DNA from: Campanula takesimana
Lineage: Eukaryota; Streptophyta; Magnoliopsida; Asterales; Campanulaceae
Assembly (NCBI GenBank): GCA_026119855.1
Contig: JAOWBW010001042.1
Span: 62,001 to 126,000, forward strand
DNA: 64,000 nucleotides
Reading direction: 5' to 3'
The position numbers were made by a program, and so were the translations under genes. Below the pieces are notes generated by a model, which saw nothing but the letters and a program-made list of their open reading frames with translations, was not told where the DNA came from and ran no database searches. Below, piece by piece: positions 44,951 through 56,541 of the stretch (within the stretch, counting starts at the first letter, position 1; the number at the start of each line of letters is the position of its first letter).

Positions 44951-45632
44951 AAGGAACGGGCATGACTCTCGGCGGGTCAGAGGCGGGACTTGGTCAACTT
45001 GGCTCCATAGAGAGGGTTGACTCAAAGGAAACAGGCATGACTCTCGGCGAGTCAGAGGTAGGACTTGGTCAACTTGGCTCTATGGAGAGGGTTGACTAAA
45101 AGGAACATGCATGACTCTCGGGGGTCAGAGGCGGGATATGGTCATGACTCTCGGTGGTAAGAGGCGAGATATGGTCAACTTGGATCTATGGAGAGGGTTG
45201 ACTAAAAGGCACGGGCATGACTCTCGGGGTCAGAGGCGAGATATGGTCAACTTGGCTTTATGGAGAGGGTTGATTAAAAGGCACGGACATGACTCTTGGG
45301 GTTAGAGGCGAGGCACATGCATGACTCTTGGGGGTCAAAGGCGAGATATGGTCAACTTAGCTCTATGGAGAGGGTTGACTAAAAGGCATGGGCATGACTC
45401 TCGGGGTCAGAGGCGAGGCACGGGCATGACTCTCGGGGGTCAGAGGTGAGATATGGTCAACTTGGCTCTATGGAGAGGGTTGACTAAAAGGAAATGGGCA
45501 TGACTCTCGGGGGTCAGAGGCGAGGCACGGGCATGACTCTCGGGGGTCAGAGGTGAGATATGGTCAACTTGGATCTATGGAGAGGTTAACTAAAAGGAAA
45601 TGGGCATGACTCTCAGGGGGTCAGAGGCGGGA
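44951..45632 (-). repeat. Minisatellite with 36/72-bp higher-order units
   Basis: Units start GGGCATGACTCTCGGGGGTC. Full units of about 72 bp continue through GATATGGTCAACTTGGCTC and GAGAGGGTTGACTAAAAGG. Half units of about 36 bp stop after CAGAGGCGAGG. From about 45240 on, half and full units alternate. I count about seven full and four or five half units. Confidence 0.85.
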
Positions 45633-45639
45633 CTAAGGC

Positions 45640-46008
45640 TTTAACCTAAAATGACCACTCTGGGTCAAGGATTGGGTCAACTCCATCTTTGGGGAGTTTT
45701 ACGGGAGAACTGGTCTTACATCCGACTAAGGACTGCCGGGGACAAGGGCTTCAACCTTAAAATGACCCCTCTGGGGACAAAGTTTTACTGGGCTTATGTC
45801 AAGGACTGCCTAAGTGTATTTTCACACTAGGAAATTTTTCACAAAATGTTACTGGGCTTATGTCAAGGACTGCCTAAGTGTATTTTCACACATTTTTTAA
45901 TTTTCACAGGGCTTACGTCGCGTGGGGACCGCCTAAGTATGCTCACTTAGGGGACAAAGTTTTACTGGGCTTAAGTCAAGGACTGCCTAAGTGTATTTTC
46001 TTTTCTAG
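45640..46008 (-). repeat. Second tandem array in element B
   Basis: Four imperfect copies of TACTGGGCTTATGTCAAGG followed by ACTGCCTAAGTGTATTTTC, spaced 60-90 bp, with GGGGACAAAG between some. It is unrelated to the preceding array. Confidence 0.75.
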
Positions 46009-46150
46009 GCCAAGAATCATATTTGCATGAGCTAAAGGAGGGCAAATATCTGGGGTATTTATGATGTGGTTGGGATGGGGCTTTGAATGAATGGGATCAT
46101 AAAGACAATCGTCCAACAAGAAATCATTAATTCTGTCAGGGCCAAAGTAG

Positions 46151-47394
46151 TGTGAATACCCCTTTCCGAATGTGGGCGACGCACGGGAAGTCTTTCTTTT
46201 ATTTATCTTTATTTATATTTTCTATGGGATTAGGATATTCAAGTTGGCATTTAACTTTATTAAGAGTCACCACATTTTTTTATCGAGCTAAAACATTGAG
46301 AAAAGCCTAACAGAGAGGGTTTGGGGGTCAAGTTACGATAAGAGAAGAATATCAAGTTATCACTCCTATCGCCCGATAGATCGGACTTTCTATCATGATG
46401 AATGTGTTAGTAGTGTGTTAGTGATTGAGACCGGATCCGAAGATTGCCTACGTTCCTCTCGTTTGAGAAGCTCAGGTCGACGTAGTTCGAACATAATCGA
46501 AATAGATATAAGAAGCGGGATCATGCATAATGAAGGGGGAGGAGAAAGAATCATACAAAATGATCACATCCTAGAATAATGATTATACCATCGATAAGAT
46601 CAATGTGTATTCATCATATTCATCCTTGGAGAATTACTGATCATGGGAATATTTACCCAAAGTTTAGGGTTTAGAAGTAGTTCCTAGATATCGTTGATCA
46701 TCATCGGCTATGCATTATAAGTAGGGATTAAAACATTAGATCTAGCATGTTCAATCTAACATAGTAATAAGAACATCATGAAACATGTATGAGTTAACAC
46801 ATAAGCATGAAGATCGCTACCCTAGATATAGAGCGTATTATGAATTCTAGTAAGAACATGAAGAACACGTTATGAATCATATGAATATAGATGTATAAAC
46901 ATAATGAAACTAGCATAAATCAGATCTAAACTAAGAAAACATGTAGAATTCTCACCAATCTTGGCAAGAACGAAGTCGAATCTCTTGCGCGGATTCGCCG
47001 GACCTTCGGGATTACTAGAAAGGCTTAGAGAGAGAGAGTTCTGCCGTCAGTTTTGGCTGTGGAACTCGGGGGAGAGAATTGTGTCGAAATTATGAACTGA
47101 GGTCACCTATTTATAAGAAAAGTAGACCTGGAAGAAGTGGCCGCCCTGCCGGAAGAGTGGCCGCCCGGCCAGTCCCATTGGATTGGCTCGATTCCTGAGT
47201 TTCTGATCAATCTGGACTCCTAAGAACTCTTAGATAACATCTATCTTCGATCCCTCATCCGATCAGTCGAAAACATCTTCTTATCTGGGATTTTCGGGAA
47301 ATTCCGGATAAGTCCTGCGCAGCTCGTAAATACCTGGGAGGTCCCTGTGAGTTCTAAAATGCCTAATAACTCATTTTCAGGTTGGGTACTAACA
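46151..47394 (-). repeat. Tat-like LTR C
   Basis: It runs TGTGAATACCCC to GGGTACTAACA, 1244 bp. It is followed on the right by AGCCCCTCGGCG, the complement of the polypurine tract. The shared block GAGTCACCAC (46263), its own hairpin (46336-46371) and a second hairpin (46448-46485) are present. The minus-strand TATA at 47107-47117 (CTTATAAATAG) is preceded by GGCCGCCC near-palindromes at 47138-47171. Confidence 0.8.
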
Positions 47395-47509
47395 GTAGCC
47401 CCTCGGCGATGTTTCTTGCAAGGCATGTAGGGTCGTCGATTAAGAAATGAACCGATCTAAAACATGAGTTTCAAATTGAGAGAAGAGTGAGAAAAAAAGG
47501 TGACCAGGT
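47395..47509 (-). mobile_element. 3' UTR of element C, first part
   Basis: GTAGCCCCTCGGCGATG and the following bases match the region beside LTR B and LTR A'. It is interrupted by copia F after CAGGT and resumes at 56003. Confidence 0.7.
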
Positions 47510-48996
47510 TGTTGGGTTTCCAAGTAACATGCGCAGCGGAATTTAGCAATTAAAATTTTAAGAAACCCAAAGCCATGGATCCGTTCATATGATTAAATAA
47601 AATACAACAAGATGAATAGAGGAATAACTAACCCTTGATGACTATGAATTTTCTCTTTGGTCTTGGTGGAGATCTTGAAGCTTTATCACGAACAAATCAC
47701 GAACTTTGTAAGATGATAAAATTCACCCTCTAGCGGTATCCACACTTCGAACGAATATCAAAGGAGCTTCTTTGATCTTGGTTGCTAGACCAATATTATG
47801 AAACACACTTTCACAATATAATAAAGAACTATATTGAATTTATTTGTGAATTATTTTGTTCCTCAATCAAGGATATCTTAGAACAAAATAATATCTCTCT
47901 CAAACTCTTTGAGACTCACAAAATCACATGTCAATATGGTCTGGCCGAATTGGGGTTTTTATACACAATTAAGACCTATTCCAAATAGGAATCTTATGCC
48001 AAAAACCTTCCTAAATCGAATTAGGAATTTCCAATCGGGAGCACCAGGCGCCCGCCTGTATTGGGCAGAAACTTCCAGTCCCTTTCCGGCTTGAGTAGGC
48101 GCCCGCCTGGTGCAACCCAAGCGCCCGCTTGGTTGACCAGGAGGCCCAGATCTTTCCAGAAATTCCTTGGAAGTCCTCCGACCTTAAATGCCAATATAGT
48201 CCTTTTATTTAAGATTCGTTCTATTGTGTGTGACCCTCTAGGATTATACTAAGTTGGCAATGGGCTCAAACATGATTCCATAAGATATGATTAGGTTCTA
48301 GCAAACCGTCATACCTACCCAAATAGTTAACTAGATACAAGTTCGCATTCCTTTAGAATATGTCATAATCCCTTTGTCCACGATGTCATTGAACACAAGT
48401 CATGGTCAAACAGTCAACTTGTTTTGTTCAATGCTTTCTCGATTCCGAATATGTTGATAATTCAAATGCTATTGATCCAATCAATTCATTTGAGTCCGGC
48501 CGAACATTTCATCAACATTATTCCTTCGAGGGGCCCAAGCTTGACATCTCTCCATGGAGGGACAAATCCATTTAGCTTATTATTCTTCCCAACGGGAATC
48601 CGATTATGCCAATCATACCCTTTATAACTACCGTGTTAAGGTAGCGTTTGAATATGTCAAACACAATGTTCATCGAGTGGAAGACTATAATAACTTCATG
48701 TTTAAGGATTCAAATGACATAACTAATATGAGATATATGTACGACATAGACCATGACATAAATCTCATACAGCGGGTCATGTCCAGTACCTTGTTCCAAA
48801 CAAGTACCCATAAATCTAACATGATCATCCCATGATCATTTAGCCTTTATACTAGTGCTTAACAAGTACTAGGGACGGAGATTATTATAAGTAAACATGA
48901 ACAACAATAATAATCAAAACATCTCTTTTATTGATATGAAATAAATGATAACAATTACAACGTTTATTAAACGTGCCTAGGGCACCACTACCAACA
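47510..48996 (-). repeat. 3' LTR of copia F
   Basis: On the minus strand it runs TGTTGGTAGTGG to GGAAACCCAACA. The TATA (GTGTATAAAAACC) lies at about 47955-47966. The GC block with three AGGCGCCCGCCT-like near-palindromes lies at 48041-48135, 80-180 bp upstream of TATA. Confidence 0.93.
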
Positions 48997-49012
48997 ATCT
49001 CCCACTTTCCCT
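48997..49012 (-). other. Polypurine tract of copia F
   Basis: The minus strand reads AGGGAAAGTGGGAGAT, directly against the 3' LTR. It overlaps the end of the pol frame. Confidence 0.9.
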
Positions 49013-50714
49013 AGGCCCAATCTCCCATGTATCTAATACCCATGGACCTAACATGACCATCCTGTTTAGCTTGTGGAAGTCCCTTTGTTAGCGGGTCCGC
49101 AACATTGTCATCAGTAGGTACTCTGCATATATTTACGTCTCCCCTATCAACGATCTCTCGAATGATATGAAAACGCCTAAGTATGTGTTTGGATTTTTGA
49201 TGTGCTCTTGGTTCCTTTGCTTGAGCAATAGCACCATTATTATCACAATAAAGGTCTATTGGATTAGCAATACTAGGAACCACTTCAAGTTCAGTTATGA
49301 ACTTCTTAATCCAAACAGCTTCTTTTACAGCATCCGATGCAGCAATATACTCAGCGGTTGTACTTTGCTTGGAACTCTTCCAGCTTACAGCTCCACCATT
49401 TAACATAAACACAAAACCCGATTCCGATCGGCTATCATCTTTGTCGGTTTGGAAGCTTGCATCCGTGTAAGCATTTACAACGAGATCATCTTCCATTCCT
49501 CCATAGACTAAAAACGAGTCTTTAGTTCTTCTCAAGTACTTAAGAATCGCTTTTACAGCTATCCAGTGATTTTCGCCAGGGTCGGATTGATATCTACTTG
49601 TCATGCTCAAAGCATAAGATACATCCGGCCTAGTACAAATCATGGCATACATGATGGACCCAATTGCCGAAGCATATGGAACATCATTCATTTTCTCACG
49701 CTCATCTTTTGTCTTAGGACATTGAGTCTTGCTTAGAGAAACTCCATGTAACACGGGCAAGGTTCCTCTCTTAGAATTTTCCATACGGAATCTTCTAATG
49801 ACCTTGTCAATGTATGTACTTTGGCATAAACCAAGTAGCCTCCTTGATCTATCTCTATAGATCTTAATGCCAAGAATATATGCGGCTTCACCCATATCTT
49901 TCATTGCGAAGCACTTTCCTAACCAAGTCTTCACAGACTGAAGTGTAGGAATGTCGTTTCCAATGAGCAATATGTCATCCACATATAAAATAAGGAATAG
50001 CACTATGCTCCCACTAATCTTCTTGTATACACAAGGCTCATCTTCGTTCTTGATAAAACCAAACTCTTTGACCGATTCATCAAAACGGAGATTCCAACTC
50101 CTTGAAGCTTGCTTCAATCCATAGATGGATCTTTGCAATTTGCATACCTTAGAATCTTGTTCAAAACCTTCTGGTTGTGTCATATACACATCCTCTTGGA
50201 GTTTTCCATTCAGGAAAGCGGTTTTGACGTCCATCTGCCATATTTCATAGTCATGATATGCGGCAATGGCAAGCAAAATTCTTATAGACTTGATCATTGC
50301 TACGGGTGAAAAGGTCTCATCATAGTCAATACCATGAACTTGCCTATAACCTTTCGCTACAAGCCTAGCTTTGTAAGTATGCACCTTCCTATCCATGCCA
50401 GTCTTCTTCTTGAAGACCCATTTGCATCCTATGGTTTTTACACCTTCGGGCGCATCAATCAAATTCCAAACTTGATTGTCTTGCATGGATTGTAATTCGG
50501 ATTCCATGGCTCCAAGCCACTTGTCCGAATCAGGAGAAGACATCGCCTCTTGGTAGGTTGACGGTTCATCATTCTCAATGATTTCTACCTCATTACTATC
50601 CGTTACGAGAAATCCATATCTCTCGGGCTCGGATCGTAACCTACTAGATCTGCGAGATGCTTGTGTGTTTTGAACAGGTTCCACAACTCCTTGTGGTTCT
50701 TGTTCTTGTTCCAC
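49011..50714 (-). CDS. Copia F pol: RT and RNase H
   Basis: This 567-residue frame holds a copia reverse transcriptase (CKWVFKKKTG, YKARLVAKGYRQ, QMDVKTAFLNGKLQ, catalytic YVDD near 244-247) that copies element RNA. RNase H follows (YTDASFQTD near 415, LYCDNNGAIA, ADPLTKGL at the end). Family members usually have about six more residues in the motif read here as KQSTTAEYIAAS, as if deleted between two STT repeats, so RNase H may be impaired. The frame is the continuation of the upstream gag-integrase frame, separated by a frameshift near 50810; the ATG used here is internal. Confidence 0.88.
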   Translation of the reverse strand: MEQEQEPQGVVEPVQNTQASRRSSRLRSEPERYGFLVTDSNEVEIIENDEPSTYQEAMSSPDSDKWLGAMESELQSMQDNQVWNLIDAPEGVKTIGCKWVFKKKTGMDRKVHTYKARLVAKGYRQVHGIDYDETFSPVAMIKSIRILLAIAAYHDYEIWQMDVKTAFLNGKLQEDVYMTQPEGFEQDSKVCKLQRSIYGLKQASRSWNLRFDESVKEFGFIKNEDEPCVYKKISGSIVLFLILYVDDILLIGNDIPTLQSVKTWLGKCFAMKDMGEAAYILGIKIYRDRSRRLLGLCQSTYIDKVIRRFRMENSKRGTLPVLHGVSLSKTQCPKTKDEREKMNDVPYASAIGSIMYAMICTRPDVSYALSMTSRYQSDPGENHWIAVKAILKYLRRTKDSFLVYGGMEDDLVVNAYTDASFQTDKDDSRSESGFVFMLNGGAVSWKSSKQSTTAEYIAASDAVKEAVWIKKFITELEVVPSIANPIDLYCDNNGAIAQAKEPRAHQKSKHILRRFHIIREIVDRGDVNICRVPTDDNVADPLTKGLPQAKQDGHVRSMGIRYMGDWA

Positions 50715-50800
50715 TATTGGTTCAATGTTATCTTCTGGGTCTCGAATTTCTTCAAGATTTATTTTACTCCCACTGATTTCTTTGGAGAGAAACTCTTTCT

Positions 50801-52948
50801 CTAGAAAGACACCAGTTCGGGCACAAACACTTTGTTGTCCTCTCGGTTGTAAAAGTAATATCCTTTAGTTTCCTTAGGATATCCCACGAAAATACATTTA
50901 TCAGATTTGTGTGCTAGTTTGTCAGAGATGAGTCTCTTGACATAAACTTCGCAACCCCAAATCCTCATGAAAGATAAACTAGGTTTCTTTCCACTCCACA
51001 TCTCATATGGAGTCTTTGGAACCGATTTAGTTGGAACTTGATTTAGTGTGAAAGCAGCGGTTTCTAGAGCGTAACCCCAAAAGGATATTGGAAGATCAAC
51101 TTGACTCATCATTGATCGAACCATGTCTAACAAAGTCCGATTCCTCCTCTCGGACACACCATTCCATTGTGGTGTTCCAGGTGGAGTCAATTGTGAAACT
51201 ATTCCACAATTCTTTAGATGATCATCAAATTCTTGACTTAAGTATTCACCACCTCGATCTGATCGAAGTGCCTTTATACTTTTGCCAAGTTGTTTTTCTA
51301 CTTCATTTTGAAATATTCTAAATATCTCAAATGCTTCACTTTTGTGTTTCATTAGGTAAACATACCCAAATCTACTATAATCATCAGTGAAGGTTATGAA
51401 GTATTGAAATCCTCCCCTAGCATTGCTACTTAATGGTCCGCATACATCGGAATGTATCAACCCCAATAAGTCGCTTGCCCTTTCACCCAACTTGGTAAAA
51501 GGTGTCTTAGTCATTTTTCCAAGAAGACACGACTCACAAGTATCATATGACTCTAAGTCACATGAACCCAAAAGTCCGTCCCCATGTAGTTTTGAGATAC
51601 GCTTCTCATTAATATGACCAAGACGGCAATGCCACATATAAGTATGATTTACATCATTAGGTTTAGATTTCTTATTTACATGATAGACATTATTTTCATT
51701 CTTGACATCCAAGATATAAAGGCCATTAAATGAATTAGCAATACCATAAAGCACATCATTTAAATAAATAGAAAATTTCTTATTCTCAATAAGAAACTTA
51801 AAACCTTCATTATCCAAACAAGAAATTGAAATAATATTTCTGCTTAAATCCGGAACATAATAACAATTGTTCAAAACAAGAATTAATCCGGAAGGTAAAG
51901 TGACTTCATAAGTCCCTACGGCTAATGCAGCAACTCTTGCTCCATTCCCCACACGTAGATCTACTTCACCTTCTTTAAGCAGTCTCCTATTCTTTAGTCC
52001 CTGCACATTTAGACAAATGTGAGAACCACATCCGGTATCCAATACCCAAGAATCAGTGGTAGAAAGGAGAATATCTATCATATAGATACCTGAAGTCGAC
52101 GCAGCCTTGCTGCTCTTCTTCTTCTTTTGCTCTTCCAAGAAAGCCTTGCAATTACGTTTCCAATGACCAATTTCTTGACAATGGAAACATATTGCATCCT
52201 TTTGTGAATCAGGTTTTGCCTCAGAAGCCTTGGCAACCTTTGCCTTGCTTATCTTGGGTTTGACAACTTTTGCCTTACCCTTTCCTTTGGCACTAGCCTT
52301 CTTCCCATCATGAACCAAGAGCACGGGAGAACCTTTCTCCACAATTTTCATCTCTGCAGTTTTGAGCATCCCATGCAACTCAGAGAGATTCTTATCCATT
52401 CCATGCATGTTATAATTCATTACAAACTGATTATAACTTTTAGGCAATGAATTAAGAATGAGATCCGTGGCTAGCTCCAATGGGATTGGATAGCCAAGTT
52501 TCTCAAGGTGCTCTACATAACCTTTCATTTTAAGAAAGTGAGGACTCACTTGTTGCCCTTCATTCATTTTACTAGTAGTGAATGCAACAATGGTCTTGTA
52601 CCTCTCTTGCCTAGCTTGCTCTTGAAACATGGTTCTCAATTCCACGCCTATCTCATAGGCTTCCAAATGTTCCAAACTTTGTTGGAGTTTTGAACACATA
52701 GCAGCAAGCATGAGACAACTTACATCTCTAGAATCATTACGATGTTTCTTGTAATTGTCTCTTTCTACCCTAGGGGCAGTAGGCGGTGGTTCAGCAGGGA
52801 GAGGCCCATCGAGAATGTACAACTTATCTTCTTGCCTAAGAACAATTCTTATGCTTCGGATCCAATCCATAAAGTTTGTACCATTCTCTTCGAGCTTATC
52901 CTTCTCAAGGATCGATCGCAACGACATTGATTGAGTGTTATTAGTCAT
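50801..52948 (-). CDS. Copia F gag, protease and integrase
   Basis: The 715-residue frame starts [19 protein letters not shown]. Gag (about 1-250) has the UBN2-like core ([19 protein letters not shown]) and a Lys/Ala-rich tail. A CCHC knuckle ([14 protein letters not shown], near 253-266) binds RNA. The protease site is [10 protein letters not shown] near 300. Integrase has its HHCC finger ([14 protein letters not shown]...CESCLLGK) and the D,D-35-E triad: D in IHSDVCGP near 498, D in RSDRGGEY near 562, E in VSERRNR near 598. The frame ends prematurely after the integrase, at an apparent 1-base deletion (around 50808-50815). The lineage is not assigned. Confidence 0.88.
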   Translation of the reverse strand: MTNNTQSMSLRSILEKDKLEENGTNFMDWIRSIRIVLRQEDKLYILDGPLPAEPPPTAPRVERDNYKKHRNDSRDVSCLMLAAMCSKLQQSLEHLEAYEIGVELRTMFQEQARQERYKTIVAFTTSKMNEGQQVSPHFLKMKGYVEHLEKLGYPIPLELATDLILNSLPKSYNQFVMNYNMHGMDKNLSELHGMLKTAEMKIVEKGSPVLLVHDGKKASAKGKGKAKVVKPKISKAKVAKASEAKPDSQKDAICFHCQEIGHWKRNCKAFLEEQKKKKSSKAASTSGIYMIDILLSTTDSWVLDTGCGSHICLNVQGLKNRRLLKEGEVDLRVGNGARVAALAVGTYEVTLPSGLILVLNNCYYVPDLSRNIISISCLDNEGFKFLIENKKFSIYLNDVLYGIANSFNGLYILDVKNENNVYHVNKKSKPNDVNHTYMWHCRLGHINEKRISKLHGDGLLGSCDLESYDTCESCLLGKMTKTPFTKLGERASDLLGLIHSDVCGPLSSNARGGFQYFITFTDDYSRFGYVYLMKHKSEAFEIFRIFQNEVEKQLGKSIKALRSDRGGEYLSQEFDDHLKNCGIVSQLTPPGTPQWNGVSERRNRTLLDMVRSMMSQVDLPISFWGYALETAAFTLNQVPTKSVPKTPYEMWSGKKPSLSFMRIWGCEVYVKRLISDKLAHKSDKCIFVGYPKETKGYYFYNREDNKVFVPELVSF

Positions 52949-54501
52949 TATCTACAAATATGCAAAATTTCCAAAATTTAATAAGTACCGATTTTCATTA
53001 AAGAGATAAATAATGTATTTTTCAAACAAAATACTCCCACTAAATTATATAACCTTCTTATACATCCAATGTATAATATAATTTAATTGGGTTAAGATCC
53101 AACTTTAATTTAATTTCAAGTCCGCTAAAGCGGATTACACAAAATCAAATTAATTAGGTAGACAACTCTTGTCAATCATATCTCATATGACTCTTAATTC
53201 CTTTTATGAGATTCTTTTAGAAATCCAATTTCAAAAGCATGTTAAACCTCATCTTTGCCTAGGCCCAAAACTGTTTTGACGCCCAATTAAGTCTAACCAT
53301 TTTAAACGCATAGTTAATGTGTCCCGCTAGGGCGTGCCCACATTATCTATCTTGCTCAAACATAAATAAATTTAATGCACCTCGCTAGGGCGAATCTACA
53401 TTAAAATCACTCATGTACTAACAAGTGTTTTAATCATGGCATGGCAATAAAAGACTTAAAACTTTCTTTGAAGGTTCATCACATATAGCATATAACACAT
53501 TTATGAGCACATAATATAAACATGTTACACATCAAGTTTAGCCACTAAATTAATCCCATTAATTTAAGCATAATATTTATGTGTCATTAGTTTCTCTATA
53601 ATTATGAGGATGAGACTATTTCAACTTTGGTTATTATCTCCAAATCAAGACAACAAGAAGTGCGGTCGAACTAAGCCATTAGGCAACCACAATCCCGCAC
53701 TAATTCAAGAAACCAAGAAAGTAGTCCATGTGGCCGAAGCTAAGCAATAGATGGTCTCGATGAACGTAGGCCAATTGCATTCACAATTCCACATGGATCT
53801 CCAATCATTGAATCAAGAACTTTGTTTCTCAATTTTAGCAATTATGAACTCTTCATAATTCTAACTTCGTTTTATCTTTGAAACTTTGATTGCGATCAAT
53901 TTTGGGAAACACAATCTCGATGAACGCAGATTAGCCATCCAAAACTTGAACCAATCTCGGAATCACAAGACTAAAACAAATAAGAAAATCAAACCCCAAA
54001 ATCCACACACAAACCAACTACCCAAAACCCATTCCAGATCAGCAAGTCTGAAGTGGTCTTGTTACTGGTTTTGTCGGATTTATCGAAAAATTCCAGAATC
54101 AGATTTTGAACAAAATCAGAACATTCTGGCCTAGCGAGCGCGCGCCTGGTCCAGCACGGGCGGGCGCCTGAAGCGAGCGCGCGCCTGGTCCAGCGCGGGC
54201 GGGCGCCTGAATGGTCAGAATGGTATGGAATTTTCAAGTTTGAAAATTTTGTCTCAAAATTATTTTTCCCCGATTATTAAAACTTTGATCCAATCAAAAA
54301 TCAATAATCGAAATAATTCAGAATCCACCATAATTTTTATTGCGATTGAATCGTGCGATTAAAGTTGGAAAAGCAATAAACCACATAAAATCACAAAACA
54401 CATAAACATCATATAATCCAATATTCATATCATGCTTGGCACATAAACAATTTATATACACACAACATGATCCAAGTATTGAATTAATCAGCATGAACGG
54501 G
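52949..54501 (-). other. Long leader of copia F
   Basis: About 1.55 kb separate the primer site from gag, unusually long for a copia element. It has no coding frame on the element strand. At 54127-54207 two 40-bp direct repeats rich in GCGCGCGCC and GGCGGGCGCC occur. Between 53320 and 53400 the words CCCGCTAGGGCG and CTCGCTAGGGCG repeat. Confidence 0.7.
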
Positions 54502-54513
54502 GCTCTGATACCA
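54502..54513 (-). other. Primer-binding site of copia F
   Basis: The minus strand reads TGGTATCAGAGC one base after the 5' LTR. Confidence 0.93.
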
Positions 54514-54514
54514 C

Positions 54515-56002
54515 TGTTGGGTTTCCAAGTAACATGCGCAGCGGAATTTAGCAATTAAAATTTTAAGAAACCCAAAGCCATGGATCCGTTCATATGATTA
54601 AATCAAATACAACAAGATGAATAGAGGAATAACTAACCCTTGATGACTATGAATTTTCTCTTTGGTCTTGGTGGAGATCTTGAAGCTTTATCACGAACAA
54701 ATCACGAACTTTGTAAGATGATAAAATTCACCCTCTAGCGGTATCCACACTTCGAACGAATATCAAAGGAGCTTCTTTGATCTTGGTTGCTAGACCAATA
54801 TTATGAAACACACTTTCACAATATAATAAAGAACTATATTGAATTTATTTGTGAATTATTTTGTTCCTCAATCAAGGATATCTTAGAACAAAATAATATC
54901 TCTCTCAAACTCTTTGAGACTCACAAAATCACATGTCAATATGGTCTGGCCGAATTGGGGTTTTTATACACAATTAAGACCTATTCCAAATAGGAATCTT
55001 ATGCCAAAAACCTTCCTAAATCGAATTAGGAATTTTCCAATCGGGAGCACCAGGCGCCCGCCTGTATTGGGCAGAAACTTCCAGTCCCTTTCCGGCTTGA
55101 GTAGGCGCCCGCCTGGTGCAACCCAAGCGCCCGCTTGGTTGACCAGGAGGCCCAGATCTTTCCAGAAATTCCTTGGAAGTCCTCCGACCTTAAATGCCAA
55201 TATAGTCCTTTTATTTAAGATTCGTTCTATTGTGTGTGACCCTCTAGGATTATACTAAGTTGGCAATGGGCTCAAACATGATTCCATAAGATATGATTAG
55301 GTTCTAGCAAACCGTCATACCTACCCAAATAGTTAACTAGATACAAGTTCGCATTCCTTTAGAATATGTCATAATCCCTTTGTCCACGATGTCATTGAAC
55401 ACAAGTCATGGTCAAACAGTCAACTTGTTTTGTTCAATGCTTTCTCGATTCCGAATATGTTGATAATTCAAATGCTATTGATCCAATCAATTCATTTGAG
55501 TCCGGCCGAACATTTCATCAACATTATTCCTTCGAGGGGCCCAAGCTTGACATCTCTCCATGGAGGGACAAATCCATTTAGCTTATTATTCTTCCCAACG
55601 GGAATCCGATTATGCCAATCATACCCTTTATAACTACCGTGTTAAGGTAGCGTTTGAATATGTCAAACACAATGTTCATCGAGTGGAAGACTATAATAAC
55701 TTCATGTTTAAGGATTCAAATGACATAACTAATATGAGATATATGTACGACATAGACCATGACATAAATCTCATACAGCGGGTCATGTCCAGTACCTTGT
55801 TCCAAACAAGTACCCATAAATCTAACATGATCATCCCATGATCATTTAGCCTTTATACTAGTGCTTAACAAGTACTAGGGACGGAGATTATTATAAGTAA
55901 ACATGAACAACAATAATAATCAAAACATCTCTTTTATTGATATGAAATAAATGATAACAATTACAACGTTTATTAAACGTGCCTAGGGAACCACTACCAA
56001 CA
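54515..56002 (-). repeat. 5' LTR of copia F
   Basis: It is essentially identical to the 3' LTR; noticed differences are one extra T, one A/C and one C/A. The GC block lies at 55050-55140 and the TATA on the minus strand near 54960-54970. Confidence 0.93.
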
Positions 56003-56541
56003 CAGGTTGGTCGAGTGGCTGAACCTAAGTCAGTCTACTTACGTATCCAAGTGGAATCAAGCCAATCGTAGTTCGAAAAGTGGGGGAGACAGAAACGAGA
56101 TATCGTCATTCGCTGGGGATAGACAAACATTCGCGAAGCAATAAAGTCTGTGCAGATGGACTCTATTGGGGAAAGGAGGAAAGGCCAAACGCACGGTACG
56201 ACAAGAAGTTTAAGAATCAAGAACAGAATTAGGGATGAATTATAACTTCCTATTGGAGCGCGTGTAATCAAAAAATTTCTTGGTAAACTACGGTACTTTT
56301 GAGAGATGTAGTCCTCAGCATCGCAGGATTCGGTAACCGGTAATGCCAATTGTCTAGAGCTCGCACGGTGTTACGCCAAATAACTTTCTCAAATAGGAAG
56401 GGTTTAAGGACGTTCACAGCCTTCCATTATAATCTTTAGGGTTTAAGGACGTTCCAAGCCTTTTAATTATATGTTGATTTTAGTTATTTAAGGATTTTAT
56501 GACGGTTTCCTTAATCCGCCTTCGGGTTTATGGATGTATCC
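56003..56541 (-). mobile_element. 3' UTR of element C, second part
   Basis: It begins with the CAGGT duplication and TTGGTCGAGTGGCTG, aligning with 44770-44790 of element B, then a hairpin at about 56038-56072. There is no coding frame. A repeated GGGTTTAAGGACGTTC lies at about 56400-56450. It ends where the G2 LTR starts. Confidence 0.65.

Larger units (their letters stand above)
44691..46150 (-). mobile_element. 3' untranslated region of Tat-like element B
   Basis: On the minus strand this DNA leads into LTR B through the purine tract CGAGGGGCTC. It carries a hairpin (44812-44847) and two tandem arrays but no coding frame. Arrays between pol and the 3' LTR are known from Tat-lineage gypsy elements. 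The region is cut at 46151 by LTR C. Confidence 0.6.
47510..56002 (-). mobile_element. Complete young copia element F, TSD CAGGT
   Basis: Both LTRs, the primer site, gag-pol and the polypurine tract are present. CAGGT precedes 47510 and follows 56002 exactly. I noticed only three differences between the 1487- and 1488-bp LTRs, so the insertion is very recent. One apparent single-base deletion in pol and a small RNase H deletion probably make this copy dependent on others. It interrupts the 3' UTR of element C; joined across the element, that host sequence aligns with the same region in B. Confidence 0.95.

Noticed and set aside
44951..45632. CRISPR-like array
   Set aside because: Repeats are contiguous, with no unique spacers, and the context is a plant retroelement.
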